Made by a program: the position numbers and the translations under genes | Notes under the pieces: generated by a model | The model's input: the letters and a program-made list of their open reading frames with translations, nothing else | The model's database searches: none | What the model was told of the DNA's origin: nothing | Source: Rutidosis leptorrhynchoides | Taxonomy: Eukaryota > Streptophyta > Magnoliopsida > Asterales > Asteraceae | Direction of reading: 5' to 3' | Assembly: GCF_046630445.1 (NCBI RefSeq) | Contig: NC_092333.1 | Coordinates: 7,599,501-7,663,500, forward strand | DNA length: 64,000 nucleotides | Shown here: positions 1-11,353 of the stretch, piece by piece | How the letters are laid out: each line of letters starts with the position of its first letter | How positions within the stretch are numbered: the first letter of the stretch is position 1

Positions 1-3000
1 ATGTACAGCCGCGAGTTATTGAGGTAACTCAAGTCGGTAAGCTACTGGTCCGACACGATCAATAATCTTGAATGGTCCAATATACCTTGGATTTAATTTC
101 CCTCGTTTACTAAATCGAACAACACCTTTCCAAGGTGCAACTTTAAGCATGACCATCTCTCCAATTTCAAATTCTATATCTTTTCTTTTAATGTCAGCGC
201 AGCTCTTTTGTCGACTTTGGGCGGTTTTCAATCGTTGTTGAATTTGGATGATCTTCTCGGTAGTTTCTTGTATAATCTCCGGACCCGTAATCTGTCTATC
301 CCCCAATTCACTCCAACAAATCAGAGACCTGCACTTTCTACCATAAAGTGCTTCAAACGGCGCCATCTCAATGCTTGAATGGTAGCTGTTGTTGTAGGAA
401 AATTCTGCTAACGGTAGATGTCGATCCCAACTGTTTCCGAAATCAATAACACATGCTCGTAGCATGTCTTCAAGCGTTTGTATCGTCCTTTCGCTCTGCC
501 CATCAGTTTGTGGATGATAGGCAGTACTCATGTGTAGACGAGTTCCTAATGCTTGCTGTAATGTCTGCCAGAATCTTGAAATAAATCTGCCATCCCTATC
601 AGAGATAATAGAGATTGGTATTCCATGTCTGGAGACGACTTCCTTCAAATACAGTCGTGCTAACTTCTCCATCTTGTCATCTTCTCTTTTTGGCAGGAAG
701 TGTGCTGATTTGGTGAGACGATCAACTATTACCCAAATAGTATCAAAACCACTTGCAGTCCTTGGCAATTTAGTGATGAAATCCATGGTAATGTTTTCCC
801 ATTTCCATTCTGGGATTTCGGGTTGTTGAAGTAGACCTGATGGTTTCTGATGCTCAGCTTTGACCTTAGAACACGTCAAACATTCTCCTACGTAATTAGC
901 AACATCGGCTTTCATACCCGGCCACCAAAAATGTTTCTTGAGATCCTTGTACATCTTCCCCGTTCCAGGATGTATTGAGTATCTGGTTTTATGAGCTTCT
1001 CTAAGTACCATTTCTCTCATATCTCCAAATTTTGGTACCCAAATCCTTTCAGCCCTATACCGGGTTCCGTCTTCCTGAATATTAAGATGCTTCTCCGATC
1101 CTTTGGGTATTTCATCCTTTAAATTTCCCTCTTTTAAAACTCCTTGTTGCGCCTCCTTTATTTGAGTAGTAAGGTTATTATGAATCATTATATTCATAGA
1201 TTTTACTCGAATGGGTTCTCTGTCCTTCCTGCTCAAGGCATCGGCTACCACATTTGCCTTCCCCGGGTGGTAACGAATCTCAAAGTCGTAATCATTCAAT
1301 AATTCAATCCACCTACGCTGCCTCATATTCAGTTGTTTCTGATTAAATATGTGTTGAAGACTTTTGTGGTCGGTATATATAATACTTTTGACCCCATATA
1401 AGTAGTGCCTCCAAGTCTTTAATGCAAAAACAACCGCGCCTAATTCCAAATCATGCGTCGTATAATTTTGTTCGTGAATCTTCAATTGTCTAGACGCATA
1501 AGCAATCACCTTCGTTCGTTGCATTAATACACAACCGAGACCTTGCTTTGATGCGTCACAATAAATCACAAAATCATCATTCCCTTCAGGCAATGACAAT
1601 ATAGGTGCCGTAGTTAGCTTTTTCTTCAATAACTGAAACGCTTTATCTTGTTCATCATTCCATTCAAATTTCTTCCCTTTATGCGTTAATGTAGTCAAGG
1701 GTTTTGCTATTCTGGAAAAGTCTTGGATGAACCTTCTGTAGTAACCAGCTAGTCCTAAAAACTGGCGTATGTGTTTCGGAGTTTTTGGGGTTTCCCACTT
1801 TTCAACAGTTTCTATCTTTGCCGGATCCACCTTAATACCTTCTTTGTTCACTATGTGACCGAGGAATTGAACTTCTTCCAACCAAAATGCACACTTTGAA
1901 AACTTAGCGTACAATTCTTCCTTCCTCAATACTTCTTACACCTTTCTCAAATGTTCACCGTGTTCTTGGTCATTCTTTGAGTAAATAAGTATGTCATCAA
2001 TGAAAACAATGACAAACTTGTCAAGGTATGGTCCACACACTCGGTTCATAAGGTCCATGAACACAGCTGGTGCATTAGTTAAACCAAACGGCATGACCAT
2101 AAACTCATAATGACCGTAACGTGTTCTAAAAGCAGTCTTTGGAATATCATCTTCTTTCACCCGGATTTGATGATACCCGGAACGTAAGTCAATCTTTGAA
2201 TAAACAGACGAGCCTTGTAGTTGATCAAATAAGTCGTCGATTCTCGGTAGTGGGTAGCGGTTCTTGATGGTAAGTTTGTTCAACTCTCGGTAGTCGATAC
2301 ATAACCTGAATGTACCATCTTTCTTCTTGACAAACAAAACAGGAGCTCCCCACGGTGATGTGCTTGGTCGAATGAAACCACGCTCTAAAAGTTCTTGTAA
2401 TTGGCTTTGCAGTTCTTTCATCTCGCTGGGTGCGAGTCTGTAAGGAGCACGAGCTATTGGTGCAGCTCCTGGTACAAGATCTATTTGAAATTCAACGGAT
2501 CGATGTGGGGGTAATCCCGGTAATTCTTTCGGAAATACATCGGGAAATTCTTTTGCAATGGGAACATCATTGATGCTCTTTTCTTCAGTTTGTACTTTCT
2601 TGACGTGTGCTAGAACAGCATAGCAACCTTTTCTTATTAGTTTTTGTGCCTTCAAATTACTAATAAGATGTAGCTTCGTGTTGCCCTTTTCTCCGTACAC
2701 CATTAAGGGTTTTCCTTTTTCTCGTATAATGCGAATTGCATTTTTGTAACAAACGATCTCTGCTTTCACTTCTTTCAACCAGTCCATACCGATTATCACA
2801 TCAAAACTCCCTAACTCTACTGGTATCAAATCAATCTTAAATGTTTCGCTAACCAGTTTAATTTCTCGATTCCGACATATATTATCTGCTGAAATTAATT
2901 TACCATTTGCTAATTCGAGTAAAAATTTACTATCCAAAGGCGTCAATGGACAACTTAATTTAGCACAAAAATCTCTACTCATATAGCTTCTATCCGCACC

Positions 3001-3440
3001 CGAATCAAATAAAACGTAAGCAGATTTATTGTCAATAAGAAACGTACCCGTAACAAGCTCCGGGTCTTCCTGTGCCTCTGCCGCATTAATATTAAAAACT
3101 CTTCCGCGGCCTTGTCCATTCGTGTTCTCCTGGTTCGGGCAATTTCTAATGATGTGGCCAGGTTTTCCACATTTATAACAAACTACATTGGCATAACTTG
3201 CTCCGACACTACTTGCTCCGCCATTACTCGTTCCGACACCATTTGTTCCTTTCGTTCTATTAACCCCTGGTCCGTAGACCTCACACTTCACTGCGCTATG
3301 ACCATTTCTTTTACACTTGTTGCAAAATTTGGTGCAGAACCCCGAGTGATACTTTTCACACCTTTGGCATAGCTGCTTCTGATTGTTGTTGTTGTTGCGG
3401 TTATTATTGTTGTTGGGATGATTGTTGTAGTTGCTGCTAC

Positions 3441-3480
<40 letters not shown>

Positions 3481-4314
3481 GGGCCGTTTGTTGTAGTTGC
3501 GATTGATGTTGCGATTGCTGGGATAATTGTTGCGATTATTGTTGTAATTGCTGTTGTTGTTGTATTGGTGATTCTTATCACCGTTTTCCTCCCACTTTCT
3601 TTTGACTTGCTTCACATTGGTCTCTTCAGCAGTCTGTTCTTTAATTCTTTCTTCAATCTGGTTCACTAGTTTGTGAGCCATTCTACATGCCTGTTGTATA
3701 GAGGCGGGCTCGTGTGAACTTATATCTTCTTGGATTCTTTCCGGTAATCCTTTCACAAACGCGTCGATCTTCTCTTCCTCATCTTCGAACGCTCCCGGAC
3801 ACAATAGGCACAATTCTGTGAATCGTCTTTCGTACGTGGTAATATCAAATCCTTGGGTTCGTAACCCTCTAAGTTCTGTCTTGAGCTTATTGACCTCGGT
3901 TCTGGGACGGTATTTCTCGTTCATCAAGTGCTTGAATGCTGACCACGGTAGTGCGTACGCATCGTCTTGTCCCACTTGCTCTAGATAGGTATTCCACCAT
4001 GTTAACGCAGAACCTGTGAAGGTATGCGTAGCGTACTTCACTTTGTCCTCTTCAGTACACTTACTTATGGCAAACACCGATTCGACCTTCTCGGTCCACC
4101 GTTTCAATCCGATCGGTCCTTCGGTTCCATCAAATTCCAAAGGTTTGCAGGCAGTGAATTCTTTGTAGGTGCATCCTATACGATTTCCTGTACTGCTAGA
4201 TCCAAGGTTATTGTTGGTATGTAGCGCAGCCTGTACTGCGGCTATGTTTGAAGCTAGAAAAGTACGGAATTCCTCTTCATTCATATTCACGGTGTGTCGA
4301 GTAGTCGGTGCCAT
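1..4314 (-). pseudogene. G1 gag-pol polyprotein, two in-frame stops, C-terminus outside window
   Basis: Encodes gag, aspartic protease, reverse transcriptase, RNase H and integrase of a gypsy element. I place the start at 4314 (MAPTTR), matching the MPPRES start of G2, rather than the upstream ATG at 4350. Seen in order: the gag domain; an asparagine-rich stretch from a (GTT)n tract near 3440-3490; two CCHC zinc knuckles (about 3130-3360); protease DSG near 3000; RT with FVKKKDG and the FIDD catalytic motif near 2000; RNase H YCDAS near 1560; integrase HHCC zinc finger near 850-1000. A TAA at 1936-1938 stands where G2 has a leucine codon between RT and RNase H. A second TAA at 16-18 stands where G2 has glutamate. 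Both fit single-base changes; the frame is otherwise open. Confidence 0.95.
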
Positions 4315-4706
4315 TTCCTTCAAAATAGTCAAATGGAACAAGTTAATCATACAGAATATTAAGAGTAGTTAATAGTATTTCGTAGCATAATATGAACTCA
4401 TTTATAAAAGCTTTTTCTTCATATTAGCGTTTTATAAGTTTAAATTCGGGTAGTACCTACCCGTTAAGTTCATACTTAGTAGCTAATATATAATTCAACT
4501 ACTACAATTCTATATGAAAAACTGATTATAATAATATTTCGCGTTCAAACTTTTACACAATATTTTACAAACTTACAATACCGCTGATTTTACATATAGC
4601 ATGAAATATAGCACACAATAAATTTGATACAAGATGGTTGTGAAGATAATTCTAGCTAGTACACAAGTCGTTCAGTAAAGGCAATAAAGACACGTAATTC
4701 ATACGT
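4315..4706 (-). other. Spacer between F-box ORF and gag with a PPT-like hairpin
   Basis: AT-rich, with no ORF I would support. On the minus strand it contains AACGGGTAGGTACTACCCG, a 7-bp inverted repeat (4447-4463) with a 3-nt loop. Its AACGGGTAGGTAC core equals the polypurine tract that precedes the 3' LTR of element L (34945-34960). A comparable sequence occurs inside L at 37890-37906. Confidence 0.5.
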
Positions 4707-5339
4707 CTAGAAACAAGTCATGCATTCTGGTTTTACTAGGATTACTTCCCATCCTTGGTCTTGTGGAACATAACCGTTATGGCCTTTGATAAGACAGCGT
4801 GTTGTAACGTCGTCAAAGGGACGAGGGTTACGTAATGTCCAACAGTCCCGTAACAATCTAAAAACCTCATTTCTTACCCCAATTACCGACTCCGTCACTT
4901 GTCGGAACGTTTTGTTTAATAGTTGTAGCCCGATGTTCTTGTTCTCACTTTGGTGAGAAGAGAACATTACTAATCCGTAAGCATAACATGCTTCTTTATG
5001 TTGCATGTTAGCCGCTTTTTCTAAATCACGAAGTCCAATATTCGGATATATTGAGTCAAAATAATTTCTTAACCCATTGCGTAAAATAGCATTTGGGTTC
5101 CCCGCAATATATGCGTCAAAGTAAACACATCGTAACTTATGGATTTCCCAATGTGATATCCCCCATCTTTCGAACAAAAGCCTTTTATAAACCAAGGCAT
5201 TCTTAGAACGTTCTTCGAATGTCTTACAAACTGATCTCGCCTTAAATAGTTGTGCCGAAGAATTCTGACCGACTCTAGACAAGATTTCATCAATCATGTC
5301 TCCGGGTAGGTCTCTTAAAATATTGGGTTGTCTATCCAT
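4707..5339 (-). CDS. F-box protein encoded inside gypsy element G1
   Basis: 210-residue ORF. The N-terminus (about residues 4-50) has the F-box pattern: LPGDMIDEILSRV, then a run of small and hydrophobic residues, then a VCKTFEE-like segment. The rest resembles the C-terminal part of plant F-box proteins of the At1g67623/At2g35280 type, with an AYGLVMF Sel1-like helix near residue 120. Known F-box proteins bind SKP1 and recruit substrates to SCF ubiquitin ligases. The ORF lies between the acidic ORF and gag, in the element's own orientation and inside its LTR boundary, so it is part of the retrotransposon and probably a captured host gene. It has no stop or frameshift although gag-pol has two stops. 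Substrate unknown; a role in the element's life cycle is inference. Confidence 0.75.
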   Translation of the reverse strand: MDRQPNILRDLPGDMIDEILSRVGQNSSAQLFKARSVCKTFEERSKNALVYKRLLFERWGISHWEIHKLRCVYFDAYIAGNPNAILRNGLRNYFDSIYPNIGLRDLEKAANMQHKEACYAYGLVMFSSHQSENKNIGLQLLNKTFRQVTESVIGVRNEVFRLLRDCWTLRNPRPFDDVTTRCLIKGHNGYVPQDQGWEVILVKPECMTCF

Positions 5340-5475
5340 TTTATGTTTTTATACTGTAAAATAGACAAGAGTTAGATTCATAAAAAAATACTTATTAATA
5401 CAAGCAATTTTTACATATATCATAAAGCATAAGCACACTATATTACATATATTACACCACACGAATACAACTATC

Positions 5476-6090
5476 TTATTCCGACTCGCTTGTTTCTTCT
5501 TCTTCGGTTTTGGTTCGTTTTGCCAAGTTTCTAGGGATATATGATGTTCCCCTAATACGAGCCGTAATTTTCCACATTGGTTTAGAAAAACCTGGTGGTT
5601 TAGAGGTTCCCGGGTCATTGTTACAACTTAAGGACTTCGGGGGTTGACGATACATATAAAGTTCATCGGGGTTGGAATTAGATTTCTCTATTTTTATGCC
5701 CTTTCCCTTATTATTTTCTTTTGCCTTTTTAAATTCAGTTGGGGTAATTTCTATAACATCATCGGAATTCTCGTCGGAATCCGATTCATCGGAGAATTGG
5801 TAATCCTCCCAATATTTTGCTTCCTTGGCGGAAACACCATTCACCATAATTAACCTTGGTCGGTTGGTTGAGGATTTTCTTTTACTTAACCGTTTTATTA
5901 TTTCCCCCACCGGTTCTATTTCTTCATCTGGTTCCGATTCTTCTTCCGGTTCCGATTCTTCTTCCGGTTCTGACTCTTCTTCCGTTTCCTCTTCGGGAAC
6001 TTGTGAATCAGTCCACGAATCATTCCAATTTACATTTGACTCTTCATTATTATTAGGTGAGTCAATGGGACTTGTTCTAGAGGTAGACAT
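5476..6090 (-). CDS. Acidic accessory ORF of element G1
   Basis: 204-residue ORF, the first after the primer binding site. It starts with a Ser/Asn-rich segment (MSTSRTSPIDSP) followed by a strongly acidic region (about residues 33-65) built from EEESEP-type repeats. A second acidic stretch carries DESDSDENSDD near residue 105. The C-terminal third is basic and ends in another Glu-rich tail. There is no signal peptide or membrane segment. I recognise no family. L and G2 also carry an ORF at this position, but theirs are coiled-coil rather than acidic, so homology is not shown. It could be a nucleic-acid or histone mimic, or a gag partner; these are guesses. Confidence 0.6.
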   Translation of the reverse strand: MSTSRTSPIDSPNNNEESNVNWNDSWTDSQVPEEETEEESEPEEESEPEEESEPDEEIEPVGEIIKRLSKRKSSTNRPRLIMVNGVSAKEAKYWEDYQFSDESDSDENSDDVIEITPTEFKKAKENNKGKGIKIEKSNSNPDELYMYRQPPKSLSCNNDPGTSKPPGFSKPMWKITARIRGTSYIPRNLAKRTKTEEEETSESE

Positions 6091-6299
6091 CTATCACATA
6101 ATATCAAACGCGTTAAGAGATTAATATATCACATAATATTCACATGTTAAAAATATATAGTTTCCAACAAAATTTGTTAAGCAATCATTTTTCAAGTAAA
6201 CACGGTCGAAGTCCAGACTCACTATTGCATCCTAACAAACTCGATAAGACACACTAATGCAAAATTCTGGTTCTCTAAGACCAACGCTCGGATACCAAC
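6091..6299 (-). promoter_or_regulatory. G1 primer binding site and conserved leader
   Basis: The minus strand reads TGGTATCCGAGC at 6297-6286, the initiator-Met tRNA site TGGTATCAGAGC with one mismatch, two bases after the LTR end. The following about 110 bases (6190-6285) match the same position in element L (39075-39176), including GTCTGGACTTCGACCGT and GATGCA blocks. G2 retains a weaker version after 58271. A packaging or dimerisation role is possible. Confidence 0.75.
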
Positions 6300-9200
6300 T
6301 GAAATGTCCCGTTCTTATTGATTAAAAACGTTCCATATTAATTGATTTCGTTGCGAGGTTTTGACCTCTATATGAGACGTTTTTCAAAGACTGCATTCAT
6401 TTTAAAACAAACCATAACCTTTATTTCATCAATAAAGGTTTAAAAAGCTTTACGTAGATTATCAAATAATGATAATCTAAAATATCCTGTTTACACACGA
6501 CCATTACATAATGGTTTACAATACAAATATGTTACAACAAAATAAGTTTCTTGAATGCAGTTTTTACACAATATCATACAAGCATGGACTCCAAATCTCG
6601 TCCTTATTTAAGTATGCGACAGCGGAAGCTCTTAATAATCACCTGAGAATAAACATGCTTAAAACGTCAACAAAAATGTTGGTGAGTTATAGGTTTAACC
6701 TATATATATCAAATCATAATAATAGACCACAAGATTTCATATTTCAATACACATCCCATACATAGAGATAAAAATCATTCATATGGTGAACACCTGGTAA
6801 CCGACATTAACAAGATGCATATAATAGAATATCCCCATCATTCCGGGACACCCTTCGAATATGATATAAATTTCGAAGTACTAAAGCATCCGGTACTTTG
6901 GATGGGGTTTGTTAGGCCCAATAGATCTATCTTTAGGATTCGCGTCAATTAGGGTGTCTGTTCCCTAATTCTTAGATTACCAGACTTAATAAAAAGGGGC
7001 ATATTCGATTTCGATAATTCAACCATAGAATGTAGTTTCACGTACTTGTGTCTATTTTGTAAATCATTTATAAAACCTGCATGTATTCTCATCCCAAAAA
7101 TATTAGATTTTAAAAGTGGGACTATAACTCACTTTCACAGATTTTTACTTCGTCAGGAAATAAGACTTGGCCACGGGTTGATTCACTAACCTATAACAAT
7201 ATATACATATATATCAAAGTATGTTCAAAATATATTTACAACACTTTTAATATATTTTGATGTTTTAAGTTTATTAAGTCAGCTGTCCTCGTTAGTAACC
7301 TACAACTAGTTGTCCACAGTTAGATGTACAGAAATAAATCGATAAATATTATCTTGAATCAATCCATGACCCAGTGTATACGTATCTCAGTATTGATCAC
7401 AACTCAAACTATATATATTTTGGAATCAACCTCAACCATGTATAGCTAACTCCAACATTCACATATAGAGTGTCTATGGTTGTTCCGAAATATATATAGA
7501 TGTGTCGACATGATAGGTCGAAACATTGTATACGTGTCTATGGTATCTCAAGATTACATAATATACAATACAAGTTGATTAAGTTATGGTTGGAATAGAT
7601 TTGTTACCAATTTTCACGTAGCTAAAATGAGAAAAATTATCCAATCTTGTTTTACCCATAACTTCTTCATTTTAAATCCGTTTTGAGTGAATCAAATTGC
7701 TATGGTTTCATATTGAACTCTATTTTATGAATCTAAACAGAAAAAGTATAGGTTTATAGTCGGAAAAATAAGTTACAAGTAGTTTTTGTAAAGGTAGTCA
7801 TTTCAGTCGAAAGAACGACGTCTAGATGACCATTTTAGAAAACATACTTCCACTTTGAGTTTAACCATAATTTTTGGATATAGTTTCATGTTCATAATAA
7901 AAATCATTTTCTCAGAATAACAACTTTTAAATCAAAGTTTATCATAGTTTTTAATTAACTAACCCAAAACAGCCCGCGGTGTTACTACGACGGCGTAAAT
8001 TCGGTTTTACGGTGTTTTTCGTGTCTCCAGGTTTTAAATCATTAAGTTAGCATATCATATAGATATAGAACATGTATTTAGTTGATTTTAAAAGTCAAGT
8101 TAGAAGGATTAACTTTTGTTTGCGAACAAGTTTAGAATTAACTAAACTATGTTCTAGTGATTACAAGTTTAAACCTTCGAATAAGATAGCTTTATATGTA
8201 TGAATAGAATGATGTTATGAACATCATTACTACCTTAATTTCCTTGGATAAACCTACTGGAAAAGAGAAAAATGGATCTAGCTTCAATGGATCCTTGGAT
8301 GGCTCGAAGTTCTTGAAGCAGAATCATGACACGAAAACAAGTTCAAGTAAGATCATCACTTGAAATAAGATTGTTATAGTTATAGAAATTGAACCAAAGT
8401 TTGAATATGATTATTACCTTGTATTAGAATGATAACCTAGTGTAATAAATAAAGATTTCTTGAGGTTGGATGATCACCTTACAAGATTGGAAGTGAGCTA
8501 GCAAACTTGAAAGTATTCTTGATTTTATGTAACTAGAACTTGTAGAATATATGAAGAACACTTAGAACTTGAAGATAGAACTTGAGAGAGATCAATTAGA
8601 TGAAGAAAATTGAAGAATGAAAGTGTTTGTAGGTGTTTTTGGTCGTTGGTGTATGGATTAGATATAAAGGATATGTAATTTTGTTTTCATGTAAATAAGT
8701 CATGAATGATTACTCATATTTTTGTAATTTTATGAGATATTTCATGCTAGTTGCCAAATGATGGTTCCCACATGTGTTAGGTGACTCACATGGGCTGCTA
8801 AGAGCTGATCATTGGAGTGTATATACCAATAGTACATACATCTAAAATCTGTGTATTGTACGAGTACGAATACGGGTGCATACGAGTAGAATTGTTGATG
8901 AAACTGAACGAGGATGTAATTGTAAGCATTTTTGTTAAGTAGAAGTATTTTGATAAGTGTATTGAAGTCTTTAAAAAGTGTATAAATACATATTAAAACA
9001 CTACATGTATACACATTTTAACTGAGTCGTTAAGTCATCGTTAGTCGTTACATGTAAGTGTTGTTTTGAAACCTTTAGGTTAACGATCTTGTTAAATGTT
9101 GTTAACCCAATGTTTATAATATCAAATGAGATTTTAAATTATTATATTATCATGATATTATCATGTATGAATATCTCTTAATATGATATATATACATTAA

Positions 9201-9549
9201 ATGTCTTTACAACGATAATCGTTACATATATGTCTCGTTTAAAAATCATTAAGTTAGTAGTCTTGTTTTTACATATGTAGTTCATTGTTAATATACTTTA
9301 TGATATGTTTTCTTATCATAGTATCATGTTAACTATATATATATCCATATATATGTCATCATATAGTTTTTACAAGTTTTAACGTTCGTGAATCACCGAT
9401 CAACTTGGGTGGTCAATTGTCTATATGAAACATATTTCAATTAATCAAGTCTTAACAAGTTTGATTGCTTAACATTTTGGAAACATTTAATCATGTAAAT
9501 ATCAATCTCAATTAATATATATAAAAATGGAAAAGTTCGGGTCACTATA
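6300..9549 (-). repeat. 5' LTR of G1 (3,250 bp)
   Basis: The outer end reads TATAGTGACCCGAAC on the minus strand (TG changed to TA compared with its partner LTR). The inner end is ...GGGACATTTCA directly before the PBS. The whole LTR is repeated in inverted orientation at 9552-13293, which fixes both ends. A TATA-like TTTATATC followed by a CT-rich, UTR-like segment lies near 8540-8670 on the minus strand. Small ORFs inside it are not supported. Confidence 0.9.
6643..7132 (-). promoter_or_regulatory. Candidate leader intron in G1 5' LTR
   Basis: 490 bp from GTGAGTTAT (donor, 7132) to a pyrimidine-rich TTTATTCTCAG (acceptor, 6643) on the minus strand. The same length and borders occur in the partner LTR (12461-12950), and a collinear module occurs in L and G2. 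Splicing is inferred only. Confidence 0.4.
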
Positions 9550-11353
9550 ACTGTAGTGACCCGAACTTTTCCATGTTTATATATATTAATTGAGATTGAT
9601 ATTTACATGATTAGATGTTTCCAACATGTTAAGCAATCAAACTTGTTAAGACTTGATTAATTGAAATATGTTTCATATAGACAATTGACCACCCAAGTTG
9701 ACCGGCGATTCACGAACGTTAAAACTTGTAAAAACGACATGACGATATATATATTGATATACATATGGTTAACATGAGATTATGATAAGTAAGTATCTCC
9801 ATAAGTATATTAACAATGAGTTATATACATATAAACAAGACTACTAACTTAAGGATTTCAAAACGAGACATATATGTAACGATTATCGTTGTAACGACAT
9901 TTAAATGTATATATATCATATTAAGATATATTAATATATCATAATATCATGATAATATAATAATTTAACATCTCATTAGATATAATAAACAATGGGTTAA
10001 CAACATTAATTGAGATCATTAACTTAAAGGTTTCAAAACAACACTTACATGTAACGACTAACGATGACTTAACGACTCAGTTAAAATGTATATACATGTA
10101 GTGTATTTAGATGTATTAAAATACTTTTGGAAGACTTCAAGACATATATCAAAACACTCATACTTAACGAAAATAGTTACAGTTACTTTCCCATTCTTTT
10201 CTTTCATCAAGAATTCTAGTCGTATTCTTACCCGTATTATACACAGCTTCAAAACGTACTTACTATGGGTATATACCAATAGGAACTAGCATGGGATTCC
10301 ACTCTTGATTATGTCATGTATGACTAATCAATTTTAACTTCTACCATGAGCTAGTCAACTAACTAGAACTCTTTTTAACCCCACTCACCACTCACCAATT
10401 ACCACTCATCATTCACTCCATTTCACTTCCAATTCTCTTTCTAATTCTCTCTCAACACACACACACTATTATGAACGTATTTTTCCAGTAGTTAATCATC
10501 ATCTTCATCAAAAATCACTTCAAGAATCAAGCTATAATCATCATAGGAAGAACACTTCAAGAACACTTCAAAAATCCCTTCAAGTTTACTAATTTACTTC
10601 CAAGCTTTCTAATCCATTCCAAGTAATCATCTAAGATCAAGAAACCTTTGTTATATACAGTAGGTTATCTTTCTTATTCAACGTAATATTCATATTCAAA
10701 CTTTGATTCAATTTCTATAACTATAAACTATCTTAATTCGAGTAAAAATCTTACTTGAACTTGTTTTTGTGTCATGATCCTACTTCAAGAACTTTCAAGC
10801 CATCCAAGATCCTTTGAAGCTAGATCATTTCTTGTCACTTCCAGTAGGTTTAACTACTAAACTTGAGGTAGTAATGATGTTCATAATATCATTCGATTCA
10901 TATATATAAAACTATCTTATTCGAAGGTTTAAACTCGTAATCACTAGAACATAGTTTAGTTAATTCTAAACTTGTTCGCAAACAAAAGTTAATCCTTCTA
11001 AATTGACTTTTAAAATTAACTAAACACATGTTCTATATCTATATGATATGCTAACTTAATGATTTAAAACCTGGAAACACGAAAAACACCGTAAAACCGG
11101 ATTTACGCCGTCGTAGTAACACCGCGGGCTGTTTTGGGTTAGTTAATTAAAAACTATGATAAACTTTGATTTAAAAGTTGTTATTCTGAGAAAATGATTT
11201 TTATTATGAACATGAAACTATATCCAAAAATTATGGTTAAACTCAAAGTGGAAGTATGTTTTCTAAAATGGTCATCTAGACGTCGTTCTTTCGACTGAAA
11301 TAACTACCTTTACAAAAACGACTTGTAACTTATTTTTCCGACTATAAACCTAT

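Larger units (their letters stand above)
1..9549 (-). mobile_element. Ty3/gypsy chromovirus-type LTR retrotransposon G1, left-truncated by window
   Basis: Read on the minus strand the order is 5' LTR (9549-6300), primer binding site (6297-6286), acidic ORF, F-box ORF, gag-pol (4314 leftwards). The polymerase order PR-RT-RNaseH-IN is that of Ty3/gypsy. The 3' end of pol and the 3' LTR lie beyond the window. The protein is closely similar to G2 at the right end, whose C-terminal chromodomain places the pair among the chromoviruses (Tekay-like by inference). Two nonsense codons in pol make this copy unlikely to be autonomous. Confidence 0.93.

Noticed and set aside
3418-3669. Plus-strand ORF rich in Val
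   Set aside because: Complement of the (GTT)n asparagine tract in G1 gag.
6511-6765. 84-codon ORF with a near-identical copy at 12828-13082
   Set aside because: Duplicate because both lie in G1-family LTRs; it overlaps the intron-like module and lacks support elsewhere.
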